Below are positions 27,839 through 36,612 of a DNA stretch of 64,000 nt, in pieces. Each line of letters starts with the position of its first letter. The stretch's first letter is position 1. Source of the stretch: Desulfovibrio cuneatus DSM 11391 (GTDB lineage Bacteria; Desulfobacterota; Desulfovibrionia; Desulfovibrionales; Desulfovibrionaceae); assembly GCF_000430005.1 (NCBI RefSeq), contig NZ_AUCY01000019.1, positions 21,113 through 85,112 of the forward strand, written 5' to 3'. Position numbers and translations under genes: made by a program. Below the pieces are notes generated by a model. That model did not search any database. It had not been told where the DNA came from and was given only the letters and a program-made list of their open reading frames with translations.

Positions 27839-28915
27839 ATGAAAGAATTGTTGGAAATAGCCTGCGCTCATTTGGAGCAAGGCACCCCTGTGGCTCTTGC
27901 CCGTGTTGTGGCGCATAAAGGTTCGGCCCCGCGGGGCACTGGTTCCCGCCTGCTTGCCGGGGTTCAGGGGCTTTTGGCGGGCACTGTTGGCGGCGGCCTT
28001 GCCGAGGCAAAAACCCTGGAGGCGTGCCAGCAGGCCCTTGCTGAAGGCACAGCCCGAATTTTAGACTTCAGCCTGACCGGGATGCTGGCAGCCAAAAGCG
28101 ACATGATTTGCGGTGGCACCTTGCGGGTGCTGGTAGAGCCGTTTTTTCCGGCAACAGCCCCGCTTGCCTTGTACAAGGCGCTGCTTGCTGCGCTTACGGC
28201 TAGGGGGGCAACCCTTGTTACGCGCCTGGGGAGTATTTTGCCCCAAGGGGATGCCACATTCCAGGTTACTCCTGTTCTGGTGGAACACCTGGGCCATAGC
28301 GTACTGTTCCCCGCCGCAGAGCCCATGGGTGTGCCTTTGGCGCAGGAAACCGTGGCTCAGCTTATGGCAGCCGTTGCCCCCCCGCAGGAAGCGGCCCTGT
28401 GCCGTGTACAGGGTGACGAATATTTTGTTGATTATTTCCCCCCACCCTTGCGCATGATTATTGCCGGGGGCGGGCACGTTTCACGCCCCACTGCCCAAAT
28501 TGCCGCCCTGGCAGGGTTTGAGGTAACCGTGCTGGACGACAGGCCGGAGTTTGCCGAAGCTTCACGCTTTCCTTGGGCCACGGCTGTGCATATGACGCCG
28601 GAATTTGCCCACTGCTTTGCCGGGCTGCCCATAACACCACGTACCTATATTGTTATTGTTACGCGGGGGCACGTGCACGATGCTTCAGCCCTGGCCCAGG
28701 CTTTGCGTACTGAGGCTGGCTATATTGGTATGATAGGCAGCAGGCGCAAAAAAGCCGAAGTCTACGCGGGCATGCGGGCCATGGGCTTTACCGACGAAGA
28801 CCTTGCGCGAGTGTGCTGCCCCATTGGGCTGGATATTAGGGCGGAAACACCGGAAGAGATTGCCGTGAGCATTGTGGGGGAATGCATTGCCCACCTAAGA
28901 GGGGCGCGTTTTTAG
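27839..28915 (+). CDS. XdhC/CoxI family molybdenum-enzyme maturation protein
   Basis: Members bind molybdenum cofactor and assist sulfuration and insertion into xanthine dehydrogenase-type hydroxylases. 358 residues: N-terminal XdhC/CoxI domain with GSAPRGTGSRLL, GTVGGGLAEAKTLEA and DMICGGTLRVLVEP (roughly residues 10-110), and a C-terminal Rossmann-type domain with IIAGGGHVSRPTAQIAALAG and VLDDRPEFA (from about 205), ending in YIGMIGSRRKK and CPIGLDIRAETPEEIA. Start has AAAGGAA upstream. No molybdenum hydroxylase is encoded next to it, so its client is elsewhere. Confidence 0.85.
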   Translation: MKELLEIACAHLEQGTPVALARVVAHKGSAPRGTGSRLLAGVQGLLAGTVGGGLAEAKTLEACQQALAEGTARILDFSLTGMLAAKSDMICGGTLRVLVEPFFPATAPLALYKALLAALTARGATLVTRLGSILPQGDATFQVTPVLVEHLGHSVLFPAAEPMGVPLAQETVAQLMAAVAPPQEAALCRVQGDEYFVDYFPPPLRMIIAGGGHVSRPTAQIAALAGFEVTVLDDRPEFAEASRFPWATAVHMTPEFAHCFAGLPITPRTYIVIVTRGHVHDASALAQALRTEAGYIGMIGSRRKKAEVYAGMRAMGFTDEDLARVCCPIGLDIRAETPEEIAVSIVGECIAHLRGARF

Positions 28916-28982
28916 AAAAAGAGTATTTTCCAGTAAATTTTGAGGTAGGATTTCTCAAGACTAATCACTAAAATATATTGCA

Positions 28983-29015
28983 AAAGGCCGTTACAGAAAC
29001 ACTGTAACGGCCTTT
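28983..29015. terminator. Bidirectional terminator between xdhC-like gene and feoB
   Basis: Perfect 14-bp stem AAAGGCCGTTACAG with its complement and a 5-nt loop, flanked by short T-rich tracts, between converging genes. Confidence 0.8.
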
Positions 29016-29036
29016 CGTGCAATGCTGTTCAGGGCA

Positions 29037-31208
29037 TTACCGGGCAGCAAGCAGCAGAATCTGGTTTGCTGCCACCGCCACAAGGAAGGCCAGGCCAAGG
29101 TTAAAGAAGAAGCTGAACGCGCTCCAGCGCCAGGAGCCTGTTTCCTGCTTGATAACCACCAGGGTAACAAGGCAGGGGGAATAGAGCAGGGTGAACAGGA
29201 GCAGGGCCACGGCATTGGCTTTGGTCCAGTTGGAGTCGTTTCTGATGCGGTCGGCCAGGGTCGTATTTTCTTCCGGGTCCACTTCCCCCAGGGAATAGGC
29301 CGTGCCCAGGGTGGAAATGACCACTTCCTTGGCGGCAATTCCGGCAATAAGGGCAATGTTTGTTTTCCAGTCAAACCCGGCAGGGGCGGTAATGGGCTCC
29401 AGGAACGTGCCTATTCTGCCAGCGGCAGAGGCCCGCAAGGCTGCGGAAGCTTCTTCTGCGCTTACCGCAAACAATGCGTCTTTTCTGGCATCGCCTTCCG
29501 GCATGGTTGCTTCAATGGCAGTGCGCTTGCTGGTGAATGTGGCGGCTGCTTCATCAGAAATGCCGGGGTAGGTCATGCCTGCCCACAACAATACGGAAAT
29601 GGCAAGAATAACAGTACCGGCCTTGCGCATGTATTCCCAAATACGTTCCCAGGTGTGAATAACCACCCCGCTCAGGGTGGGCAGGCGGTAGGGGGGCAGT
29701 TCCATAACAAAGGGGGTTGCTTCCCCTTTAATAAGGCTGGAGCGCAAAAGGCGTGCGGTAAGCAGGGCAACAGCCCAGCCAGTAAGGGAAAGCATGAACA
29801 TGACAAGCGTCTGGTTTTTTTCAAAAAAGATGCCCACAAATAACAAGAACACGGGCAGTTTGGCCCCGCAAGTCATGAAGGGCGCAGTAAGAATGGTGGC
29901 AAGGCGTTTACGCGGGCTGCGCAAGGTGCGTGCAGCCATAATTCCGGGCACGGCGCACCCCCCGGCAATGCCCCCGGAAATAATGAAGGGCATAACAGAG
30001 GCACCGTGCAGGCCAAAAAAGCGGAATACCCTGTCCATCATGTAGGCAACGCGGGCCATGTAGCCGGAATCTTCCAGCATGGCAATAAGCAGAAACATGA
30101 TCATGATGAGGGGAACAAACCCCAGCACCCCGCCAACACCGTCAATAATGCCGGAAAGCAGAAGCGACTTGAACGGCCCTTCCGGCAGGGCGGCATCGGC
30201 TACGCCACGCAGCCATTCAAAGGCTACCCCCAACCATTCTGCCGGATATTCCCCAAGCTTGAAGGTAATAAAGTACATGGCATACAACACACCAAGCATA
30301 AGCAATGGGCCAAATATCTGGTGGGTAAGCACACGGTCCATTTTGTCTGAATAGGCAATGCGGTTCTGCTGGTTGCGGGTGTCTGCTATAACGCCTTGTC
30401 GCAACAGGGAGGCAATGTAGCCGTAGCGGTAATCGGCAATCACGGCTTCCGGGTAGGTGCGCAGGGTTGCTTCAAGGTGTTTGGCGCAGGTACTTACCTT
30501 GGCGCTCAGCAGGTCTGAAATTTCTTTGTTGGCAGCCAGCCCTTGTCGCAGAATGTCTTCATCGTGTTCCAAATATTTCAGGGCAATCCAGCGGGCAGGG
30601 TAGTGTGTGGTTAAAAACTGGTGCTCCTCAATAATGGGGGTCATGGCCAATAAGGCTTCGTCCACGTCTTGCCCGTAAGAAATAACCAGGGGCGCAGGGC
30701 GGGTGGGTTGCATGGCAAGGGTAACTGCCGCTTCCAGTGCGGTTTCCAGCCCTTCCCCAGTGCGGGCCACAGTACTCACCACGGGCACGCCTATGAGTTC
30801 AGCAAGGCGTACGGCGTTAATTTGCAAGCCCTGGTTGCGGGCTTCATCCATCATGTTCAGGGCAATGGCAACGGGCATACCCATTTCCAGCAGTTGCACC
30901 GTAAGGTACAGGTTGCGTTCCAGCACACCTGCATTGAGCACGTTGAGCACGGCACCGGGCTTTTCTTCCGCCAGCACTTTACGGGCTACCACTTCTTCCA
31001 GGGAATAGGCCGTAAGGGAGTAGGTGCCGGGCAGGTCAATGAGGGATATTTGCTTACCATGCAGCATGGTTTGCCCCTCTTTCTTTTCTACAGTAATGCC
31101 TGGGTAGTTGCCCACATGTTGCCTGGCCCCGGTATATTTGTTGAACGCAGTGGTTTTGCCTGCGTTGGGGTTTCCGGCTATGGCAATAAACATGGTATCT
31201 GAATGCAT
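29037..31208 (-). CDS. feoB: Ferrous iron transport protein B
   Basis: Inner-membrane Fe(II) importer with an N-terminal G-protein domain. 723 residues. G1 GNPNAGKTTAFNKYTG, G3 DLPGTYSL, G4 NMMD are visible in the first 130 residues; then the helical spacer, and the membrane domain with the two Gate motifs including SGIIDGVGGVLGFVPLI, DSGYMARVAYMMD and GGCAVPGIMAARTL. Start at 31208 follows GAGGAA. Last gene of the feo operon. Confidence 0.96.
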   Translation of the reverse strand: MHSDTMFIAIAGNPNAGKTTAFNKYTGARQHVGNYPGITVEKKEGQTMLHGKQISLIDLPGTYSLTAYSLEEVVARKVLAEEKPGAVLNVLNAGVLERNLYLTVQLLEMGMPVAIALNMMDEARNQGLQINAVRLAELIGVPVVSTVARTGEGLETALEAAVTLAMQPTRPAPLVISYGQDVDEALLAMTPIIEEHQFLTTHYPARWIALKYLEHDEDILRQGLAANKEISDLLSAKVSTCAKHLEATLRTYPEAVIADYRYGYIASLLRQGVIADTRNQQNRIAYSDKMDRVLTHQIFGPLLMLGVLYAMYFITFKLGEYPAEWLGVAFEWLRGVADAALPEGPFKSLLLSGIIDGVGGVLGFVPLIMIMFLLIAMLEDSGYMARVAYMMDRVFRFFGLHGASVMPFIISGGIAGGCAVPGIMAARTLRSPRKRLATILTAPFMTCGAKLPVFLLFVGIFFEKNQTLVMFMLSLTGWAVALLTARLLRSSLIKGEATPFVMELPPYRLPTLSGVVIHTWERIWEYMRKAGTVILAISVLLWAGMTYPGISDEAAATFTSKRTAIEATMPEGDARKDALFAVSAEEASAALRASAAGRIGTFLEPITAPAGFDWKTNIALIAGIAAKEVVISTLGTAYSLGEVDPEENTTLADRIRNDSNWTKANAVALLLFTLLYSPCLVTLVVIKQETGSWRWSAFSFFFNLGLAFLVAVAANQILLLAAR

Positions 31209-31348
31209 GGTGTTCCTCGTTCTCTCTGGTCTTGCGGTAAGCTGCCTTGAGACTATTTTACCATAGTCTCAAATCTATCTTTCTTATTCTTGCCCCATAT
31301 GCTTTGGCAGACCAAGGCTGTGCCAAAGCCACACCATGAGGAAAGAAA

Positions 31349-31594
31349 TTACTCTTTTTGTTCTGGAATAACAGTAATAAAATCTGCTTCGTTGTTGCGC
31401 AAAGTAAGGGTAAACCCTTTAATGCGCAGGGCCACAGGGTCTTTTAAGGGGGCCCGGCCCACCACTTCCACCTGTGCGCCGGGCACAAGGCCCATGTCGC
31501 GAATGCGCCGGCCAAGTTCCCCGGCTGCGCCAACCGTGGCAATGGTGGCAGCCTGTCCGGCTTGAAGGGTTCGTAAGGAAACAGGGGTTGTCAT
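31349..31594 (-). CDS. feoA: FeoA domain protein
   Basis: Small SH3-like cytoplasmic partner of FeoB. 81 residues with LRTLQAGQAATI, LGRRIRDMGLVPGAQVEVV and DPVALRIKGFTLTLRN, all FeoA hallmarks. The ATG at 31594 has AAGG upstream; a GTG two codons before is too close. Lies between the Cys-rich peptide and feoB. Confidence 0.92.
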   Translation of the reverse strand: MTTPVSLRTLQAGQAATIATVGAAGELGRRIRDMGLVPGAQVEVVGRAPLKDPVALRIKGFTLTLRNNEADFITVIPEQKE

Positions 31595-31676
31595 TAACAC
31601 CTACCTTGAAATTGAAAGTTATTATCAACAGCGGCTGGTAAAAAAAGCTACCCTATCTGGCAGCCTGGTCACATAC

Positions 31677-31862
31677 TTAGTGTTTGTGCTGGCAACTTGG
31701 CGAATTACAAGGGTCACCAAGTTGTGTTTTTTTGCCAATGTTTTTCTGGCCACCCACTTTACGGGGGCATGCGTTGCACCCGCATGAAGGTTTGCGTATG
31801 TGCTGTGCAAAGTAATAGGCTGCTGCGCAAATGCAGCCAAGCACAAGTATTGTCTGGAACAT
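31677..31862 (-). CDS. FeoB-associated Cys-rich membrane protein
   Basis: 61-residue single-span protein. Hydrophobic segment QTILVLGCICAAAYYFAQHI, then a Cys-rich tail with CGCNACP and CNSPSC. This pattern belongs to the small proteins that accompany feoB in many anaerobes; function unproven. The ATG at 31862 has AAGGA at 7 nt. Encoded between two FeoA-type proteins. Confidence 0.8.
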   Translation of the reverse strand: MFQTILVLGCICAAAYYFAQHIRKPSCGCNACPRKVGGQKNIGKKTQLGDPCNSPSCQHKH

Positions 31863-31879
31863 AATCATTCCTTGTTTGT

Positions 31880-32188
31880 TCAGCGGTTATTCCGGTGGCG
31901 GTTCCTGTTTCTGCCCTGGCACACGCATTCACACTCAATGGCTCTGGCCATAGGTTCGTTCAGCACCAGTGAAGAGTTGCGAACCGTAATCTTCCGGGTG
32001 CCCTGGCATGAGCATTCCGAGGAAATTTCCATTTCACACCCAGGGGTTATGCCAAGGGCGCATAGCCTGCCGCGCATTCCTCCTTCAACCTGCACATTGC
32101 TTACGCGCACCACGCTTCCGGCGGGGGCGTCCAGCAGGCAACAGGGGCCTTGGGCCTTAACGGGGTTTTGATTGCCGGGGGTAAACAT
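31880..32188 (-). CDS. Second FeoA-like protein, Cys-rich
   Basis: First gene of the feo operon, 102 residues from the ATG at 32188 (GGAGAGACC upstream). The middle matches FeoA: LLDAPAGSVVRVSNV, MRGRLCALGITPGCEMEI, RKITVRNSSLVLNEPMA. Unlike ordinary FeoA it has added cysteines (PCCLLD, ECSCQ, ECECVC) and a basic, Arg/Asn-rich C-terminus. The Cys clusters could bind metal or sense iron (inference). Confidence 0.8.
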   Translation of the reverse strand: MFTPGNQNPVKAQGPCCLLDAPAGSVVRVSNVQVEGGMRGRLCALGITPGCEMEISSECSCQGTRKITVRNSSLVLNEPMARAIECECVCQGRNRNRHRNNR

Positions 32189-32323
32189 GGTCTCTCCTTC
32201 CAGGTAACACGTAGCAAGGGAATAACCATGCGGTTTTGTAACACAAGGCAAGGGCGTGTTATATACTTGCTGCACGGCTTGTATAGCCCGTGGCCCCTTG
32301 CCTTGTATGGAAAGCACATCTGT

Positions 32324-32354
32324 AACTGTTCTTCAACGTTAGTAAAGAACAGTT
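32324..32354. promoter_or_regulatory. Inverted repeat upstream of the feo operon
   Basis: Perfect 10-bp arms AACTGTTCTT/AAGAACAGTT separated by 11 nt, in the gap between queF and the feo operon. No T-run follows, so an operator is more likely than a terminator. Confidence 0.4.
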
Positions 32355-32378
32355 CCCTTGCAAGAAGAGATAAGTTCG

Positions 32379-32395
32379 TTGAGAATGAAAGTCAA
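32379..32395. promoter_or_regulatory. Candidate Fur box for the feo operon
   Basis: TTGAGAATGAAAGTCAA resembles the palindromic Fur consensus TGAAAAT..ATTTTCA, with intact outer TTGA/TCAA arms but weaker inner match. It sits in the only intergenic region ahead of the feo genes. Confidence 0.4.
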
Positions 32396-32414
32396 GTTCC
32401 TTTGTTCACGAAGT

Positions 32415-32870
32415 CTACCACAGTTCGGCCAGGGCTTTTTTCTTGCTGTCGCTCAAGGCAGGGTCTGTGTGTTCAACCCGCACGGAAATGTGTGTGCCAC
32501 CCCGTACATTAAAAATACCTTCAACGGTAAGGCGGCGGGGGGAAAGCAGGGCAATCAGGTCGTTGGCAATGGTATTGGTCAGGCTTTCCATGAATGAGCC
32601 ATGGTTGCGAAAGGACACCATGTACAGCTTGAATGCCTTGGATTCCACACATTTTTCGCCAGGCGCGTAGGTTACACGAATGGTGCCAAAATCTGGCTGG
32701 CCTGTCATGGGGCACAGGCTGGTAAATTCCGGGTGTTCAAAGCAAATAACATAGTCGCGTTCTGGAAAGCGGTTTGGGAACGCTTCTAGAATGGCACCGC
32801 TGGGTTTATCAAAGGTATATTTGGTGGCATTGCCAAGCTTGCTCAGGCCGTCTGTTTCTGTGTGTGGCAT
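32415..32870 (-). CDS. queF: 7-cyano-7-deazaguanine reductase
   Basis: NADPH-dependent reduction of preQ0 to preQ1 in queuosine synthesis. 151 residues, the short homomeric class. The nucleophilic Cys is in EFTSLCPMTGQPDFGT, followed by the partner ESKAFKLYMVSFRNHG segment (NADPH/substrate) and NVRGGTHISVRVEH. AAGGAA precedes the start. Divergent from the transporter gene at 33143, which likely supplies preQ1 or preQ0. Confidence 0.95.
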   Translation of the reverse strand: MPHTETDGLSKLGNATKYTFDKPSGAILEAFPNRFPERDYVICFEHPEFTSLCPMTGQPDFGTIRVTYAPGEKCVESKAFKLYMVSFRNHGSFMESLTNTIANDLIALLSPRRLTVEGIFNVRGGTHISVRVEHTDPALSDSKKKALAELW

Positions 32871-33142
32871 GGTGTTTTCCTTAACGTATTCAATAACATA
32901 TTCAATGTGAAAAAAACAGGCAGTGACTGTTGCCTTCAGGTACTATAACGCAAGGTGCCCGTGCAGACAACACCGCCCAAGGCGAAAAGTCTGGGTGCTT
33001 TTGCTGGGGGCATAGGGTAGCTGTTGCAAGGAGTGCAAATTTTGCGTAAATACACAGCGTACTGCACACGCCTGACCTGCCCCAGCCTGTTTTGCTGGCA
33101 AGCTTGAACATTCAGGGTGTTGCCGTGAAAAAGGGTTTATTT

Positions 33143-33622
33143 ATGTCATACGCTGTGCTGTATGTGGCTACAATTGTGCTTATTAACTGGGCTTTTGGGG
33201 TTGTACCCCTGCTCAGTTTGCCGGGGGGGCAACAGTGGTCCCCTGTGGCGCTGGTGGTAGGATTTGTGTTTGTTATACGCGACTATGCCCAGCGTGAAAT
33301 TGGCCATTGGGTGCTTTTGGCCATGGGCGTAGGTGCTGTGCTCAGTTTTCTTATGGCCAGCCCTGCTATTGCCATGGCCAGCCTTTCTGCCTTTTTGGTG
33401 GGGGAGTTTATGGACTGGGCCGTGTACACCTTTACTGGCAGGCCATTTTCCCAGCGTGTACTGCTTTCCAGTGCCATAAGTACCCCTGTGGATAGTGCTG
33501 TGTTCCTGTACATGGTGGGCATTTTTTCCCTGCCTTCTGTGCTGATGATGACAAGCAGCAAAATGGTGGGGGCTTTTCTGGTGTTTATGCTGGCGCGCCA
33601 GCGTGAACGGCGCACGGCGTAA
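33143..33622 (+). CDS. VUT/YhhQ family queuosine precursor transporter
   Basis: Membrane protein of 159 residues with about five hydrophobic segments. The family signature is clear: GFVFVIRDYAQREIGHWV, LVGEFMDWAVYTFTGRPFSQR and SAISTPVDSAVFLYMVG. Members take up preQ0, preQ1 or queuine; placement divergent from queF agrees. The ATG at 33143 has AAGGG upstream; a GTG at 33125 is a weaker alternative. The 272-nt gap to queF shows no recognisable preQ1 riboswitch. Confidence 0.85.
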   Translation: MSYAVLYVATIVLINWAFGVVPLLSLPGGQQWSPVALVVGFVFVIRDYAQREIGHWVLLAMGVGAVLSFLMASPAIAMASLSAFLVGEFMDWAVYTFTGRPFSQRVLLSSAISTPVDSAVFLYMVGIFSLPSVLMMTSSKMVGAFLVFMLARQRERRTA

Positions 33623-33730
33623 CGAATTTGGCAAGTGTTTTTGTTTCGCTGGCAATACCCAAGCAAGCAGAAAAAACAATATATGGGTTTGGAAAGGTGG
33701 CTGACGCCGCAAAGGAAAGAGTGTGGCCTT

Positions 33731-35230
33731 ATGCAACACGCAAGTAAAACCATTTTGGGCATTTCCAAGGTAAGCCTGGTACTTGCCCTTACTGACAGCG
33801 TGGCAGTGATTGCTGCCAGTGCATTGGCGTTTGCTGTGCGTGCCCTGCTACCGGGTGACATGCCTCTCAGCGTGTATAGCGAACTTATTCCTGTGCAAGT
33901 GGTGACCTTTCTTTGCCTTTTTGCCCTTATGCATTTGTACCCCGGTATTTTGCTGTACCCGGCAGAAGAGTTGAAGCGCCTGTTTTTTGCTGTTTCCTTG
34001 GGCTTTTTGCTGGTGAGCGCTTCTTTTTTTATGCTGAAAAGTGTAGACGTTTACTCTCGTCTGTTCTTTTTAATGGCCTGGGCTGGTTCTTTGGTCTTTG
34101 TACCTTTGCTGCGTAATGCCGTGCGTTTGCGCTACTGGGAAAAAGACTGGTGGAAAACAGATGTGATCGTGGTGGCGGAAGAAGAAGCCCTTGCCTACCT
34201 GAATGCGGAACAAGGGCGAGTGCGGCTTATGGGGTTTCGTGATGCTGTACACCTTGTGCCTGTTTATCAGGATTCACCCGTTTCGCCGGGGGTACAGGCT
34301 GATAACCCGGAACAGGGGGACCATGGCACCACCGTGGCCTTTGGCAATGCGGAAACAGAGGTGATTCCCCTTTCCCTTGATGTGTTTTTGCAAGAACAGA
34401 TAGAGCCCCTGGCCCAGCGTTACCCGGAAGCTGTGGTGGTGGTGCATTTGCCCAGTTTACCGCGTGAATTCAGAGCCCAAGTGCTTGATGCGGTGGGGGT
34501 GTGGTTTCATTCCGTACTGGTGTTACCTGGGCAAGACTGGATGCCGTGCAGGCCTGCGGAAATTGTGCATGTGGGGCCTTCCTTCGGGTTCACCCTGCGC
34601 CGCAACCTTGCCGACGCCCGCCGTTTGCAGTTGAAGCGCTGCCTGGACGTGTGCCTTACGGCTGTGTGCTGCCTTGCCGGGTTGCCCTTGTTTGCTCTGC
34701 TGGCCCTGTGCATTCGCTTGGACAGCAAAGGCCCGGTGCTGTTTACCCAGCGCCGCATTGGGCGTGAAGGTAAGGCCTTTAATGTCTACAAATTCCGCAC
34801 CATGCAGGTGGATGCCGAAGCAGCCCTGCAAGGGTACCTTGCGCAAAACCCGGAAGCCGTGGCTGAATGGGAAGCCTCGCAAAAATTGAAGGATGACCCG
34901 CGCATTACCAAAGTAGGGCATTTTTTACGCCGCACCAGTTTGGATGAGCTGCCCCAGCTTATTAACGTGCTGCGCGGGGAAATGAGCGTGGTGGGGCCGC
35001 GCCCCATTGTACCCGATGAAGTGGACAAATACGGGGAAGGGTATGCTGCCTATGCCCGCTGCTTGCCAGGCATTACCGGGTTGTGGCAAATTTCCGGCAG
35101 AAGCGATACCAGCTACGAAGAACGTGTGGCACTGGACGCCTTCTATATGAACAACTGGTCGGTGTGGCTGGATATTTATATTGTGCTGCGTACTGTGCCG
35201 GTGGTGCTAGGCAGACGCGGTGCCTATTAG
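33731..35230 (+). CDS. WbaP-type undecaprenyl-phosphate sugar phosphotransferase
   Basis: Starts a surface polysaccharide by moving a sugar phosphate (often galactose) onto undecaprenyl phosphate. 499 residues: four N-terminal hydrophobic segments, a soluble CoA-binding-like middle, then one re-entrant segment (CLDVCLTAVCCLAGLPLFALL) and the catalytic domain with FTQRRIGREGKAFNVYKFRT, RRTSLDELPQLINVLRGEM, SVVGPRP and LPGITGLWQISGR. Start uncertain: ATGs at 33683 and 33731 are both possible. No other glycosyltransferase genes are adjacent. Its TAG abuts repeat copy B. Confidence 0.9.
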   Translation: MQHASKTILGISKVSLVLALTDSVAVIAASALAFAVRALLPGDMPLSVYSELIPVQVVTFLCLFALMHLYPGILLYPAEELKRLFFAVSLGFLLVSASFFMLKSVDVYSRLFFLMAWAGSLVFVPLLRNAVRLRYWEKDWWKTDVIVVAEEEALAYLNAEQGRVRLMGFRDAVHLVPVYQDSPVSPGVQADNPEQGDHGTTVAFGNAETEVIPLSLDVFLQEQIEPLAQRYPEAVVVVHLPSLPREFRAQVLDAVGVWFHSVLVLPGQDWMPCRPAEIVHVGPSFGFTLRRNLADARRLQLKRCLDVCLTAVCCLAGLPLFALLALCIRLDSKGPVLFTQRRIGREGKAFNVYKFRTMQVDAEAALQGYLAQNPEAVAEWEASQKLKDDPRITKVGHFLRRTSLDELPQLINVLRGEMSVVGPRPIVPDEVDKYGEGYAAYARCLPGITGLWQISGRSDTSYEERVALDAFYMNNWSVWLDIYIVLRTVPVVLGRRGAY

Positions 35231-35357
35231 GAAAACGCTGCCTTTTTCCGTTTGGCTACGTTGCTGCACTTTTTTTGAAACAGTCATGGACGGAAGAGTC
35301 CACTCCTGCTTCAAAAAAACCTTGCGCCTTGCCAAACGAAAAAATGCAGCGCTTTCC
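35230..35357. repeat. Family-1 MITE-like element, copy B
   Basis: 128 bp directly after the stop codon of the WbaP-type gene. Ends GGAAAACGCTGC and GCAGCGCTTTCC; core TTTTTTTGAAACAG...CTGCTTCAAAAAAA with tip GGACGGAAGAGTCC, the reverse of copy A's core. Confidence 0.7.
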
Positions 35358-35724
35358 AAAGTTCATTAAAGTCGCGAGCGTAGCGAGCCGTGGAGCGAGG
35401 ATGTAGGGTGCAAGTAGCTTTACTGCTAGCAGGTATCCATGCAGCCCGAGCGGTGCAGTGAATGTGGCAAAGCTTTTTTCGGTTACTCTTTGTCTATTGG
35501 CGTAGTTAGGGCATATATCCCTAGGCGCTGTATGGTAGTTATCTGTTTACTATGGCATATTTTCGGGTGGCTTCGGCTTTGTGTTGCATTAAATTTGTAA
35601 TAAAATAGCAGTGTTATGGTTTTTAGTTGTTTTTCATTCAGTTTGGGCTGCTGTTGACCCTTTCCGCAAAGCGTTTTATGAATATAGAGCGCATGTCTTC
35701 CCCACGTCACACCCTGGAGCCGTT
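35358..35724. other. Remainder of the gap before fdhE
   Basis: No gene supported. At 35371-35400 lies a 30-nt GCGAGCG/TAGCGAGCC-type module that recurs inverted, with one extra base, at 42242-42272. The rest is AT-rich towards fdhE and probably holds its promoter; no clear -35/-10 pair chosen. Confidence 0.45.
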
Positions 35725-36612
35725 ATGACTCTTTCCCTTTCTCAGGCCTCTTTTGACCAAAAGCTTGTCGCGTTGCACAGCAGCCCGTATGTGCCGGAAC
35801 GGCTGGCAAACTTTGTTGCCACTATTGCCCGTGCTCAGCGCATTGCGGCAGAAGATATAAAAATTCGTATTCCCAAGCAGGAAGCTTCAGCCGAGCAACA
35901 TGCACAGGGAATGCCCCTGGTGGTTTTGGCGGGTGTTGCCTGGAACAAGCGCGATGCAGAAAAATTATTCAAGCAATTGCTGGCAGCCACAGCCGTTCCC
36001 GCAGGGGCAGAGCAAGACGCCCTTGCCAAGGCAGGGGAGTTGCTGGCCGCTGCGGTAAAGGAAGGTACTCTTGGGGTGCAGGATGCCCTGGTGGCATCTG
36101 CTGCCCAAGATCGTTCTTTTTTTGTTCCCTGGGCTGAAAAATTACCGGAAGCCCCAGACCTGTTGCCCTTTTTGGCACGCAACACACTGTTGCCTTTTTT
36201 CGCGGCAGTGGCAGAAGGGGCCCTTGCCAGAACAAAAAGCCCTGAACCGTGGATGCACGGGCTTTGCCCTGTATGCGGGGGGGTGCCTGTTATGGGTGTG
36301 CTGCTGGGTAAAGAAGGCATGCGCAAGCACACCTGTTCTGCATGCCACCACACCTACCGCGTGCCACGCCTGCAATGCCCTTTTTGCCTTACGGAAAAGC
36401 CGGATGGCACAGTGGTGTACACAGCGGAGGAAGATAAGACCTACCAGTTGCATGTGTGCGATTCCTGCAAGGGCTACATGAAGCTGGCCGATTTGCATGA
36501 CCGGGACGGTGCCTATGTTCCCCTGGTGGACGATGTGCTTTCCCTTGTCTTTGACTATAAAGCCGCTGCCCTTGGGTACAGCCGGCCTGTTTCTTCCTTG
36601 CCGGGGGCATAA
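35725..36612 (+). CDS. fdhE: Formate dehydrogenase accessory protein FdhE
   Basis: Cytoplasmic factor needed for assembly of Tat-exported formate dehydrogenases. 295 residues. The C-terminal half has four rubredoxin-like Cys pairs: GLCPVCGGVP, HTCSACHHTYR, LQCPFCL and HVCDSCKGYMK, the family hallmark for iron or zinc binding. The ATG at 35725 is preceded by GGAG. Its stop overlaps the fdhD start (TAATG). Confidence 0.93.
   Translation: MTLSLSQASFDQKLVALHSSPYVPERLANFVATIARAQRIAAEDIKIRIPKQEASAEQHAQGMPLVVLAGVAWNKRDAEKLFKQLLAATAVPAGAEQDALAKAGELLAAAVKEGTLGVQDALVASAAQDRSFFVPWAEKLPEAPDLLPFLARNTLLPFFAAVAEGALARTKSPEPWMHGLCPVCGGVPVMGVLLGKEGMRKHTCSACHHTYRVPRLQCPFCLTEKPDGTVVYTAEEDKTYQLHVCDSCKGYMKLADLHDRDGAYVPLVDDVLSLVFDYKAAALGYSRPVSSLPGA

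Noticed and set aside
32871..33142. Possible preQ1 riboswitch between queF and the transporter gene
   Set aside because: I could not find the short conserved stem and A-rich tail of class I or a class II layout on either strand.
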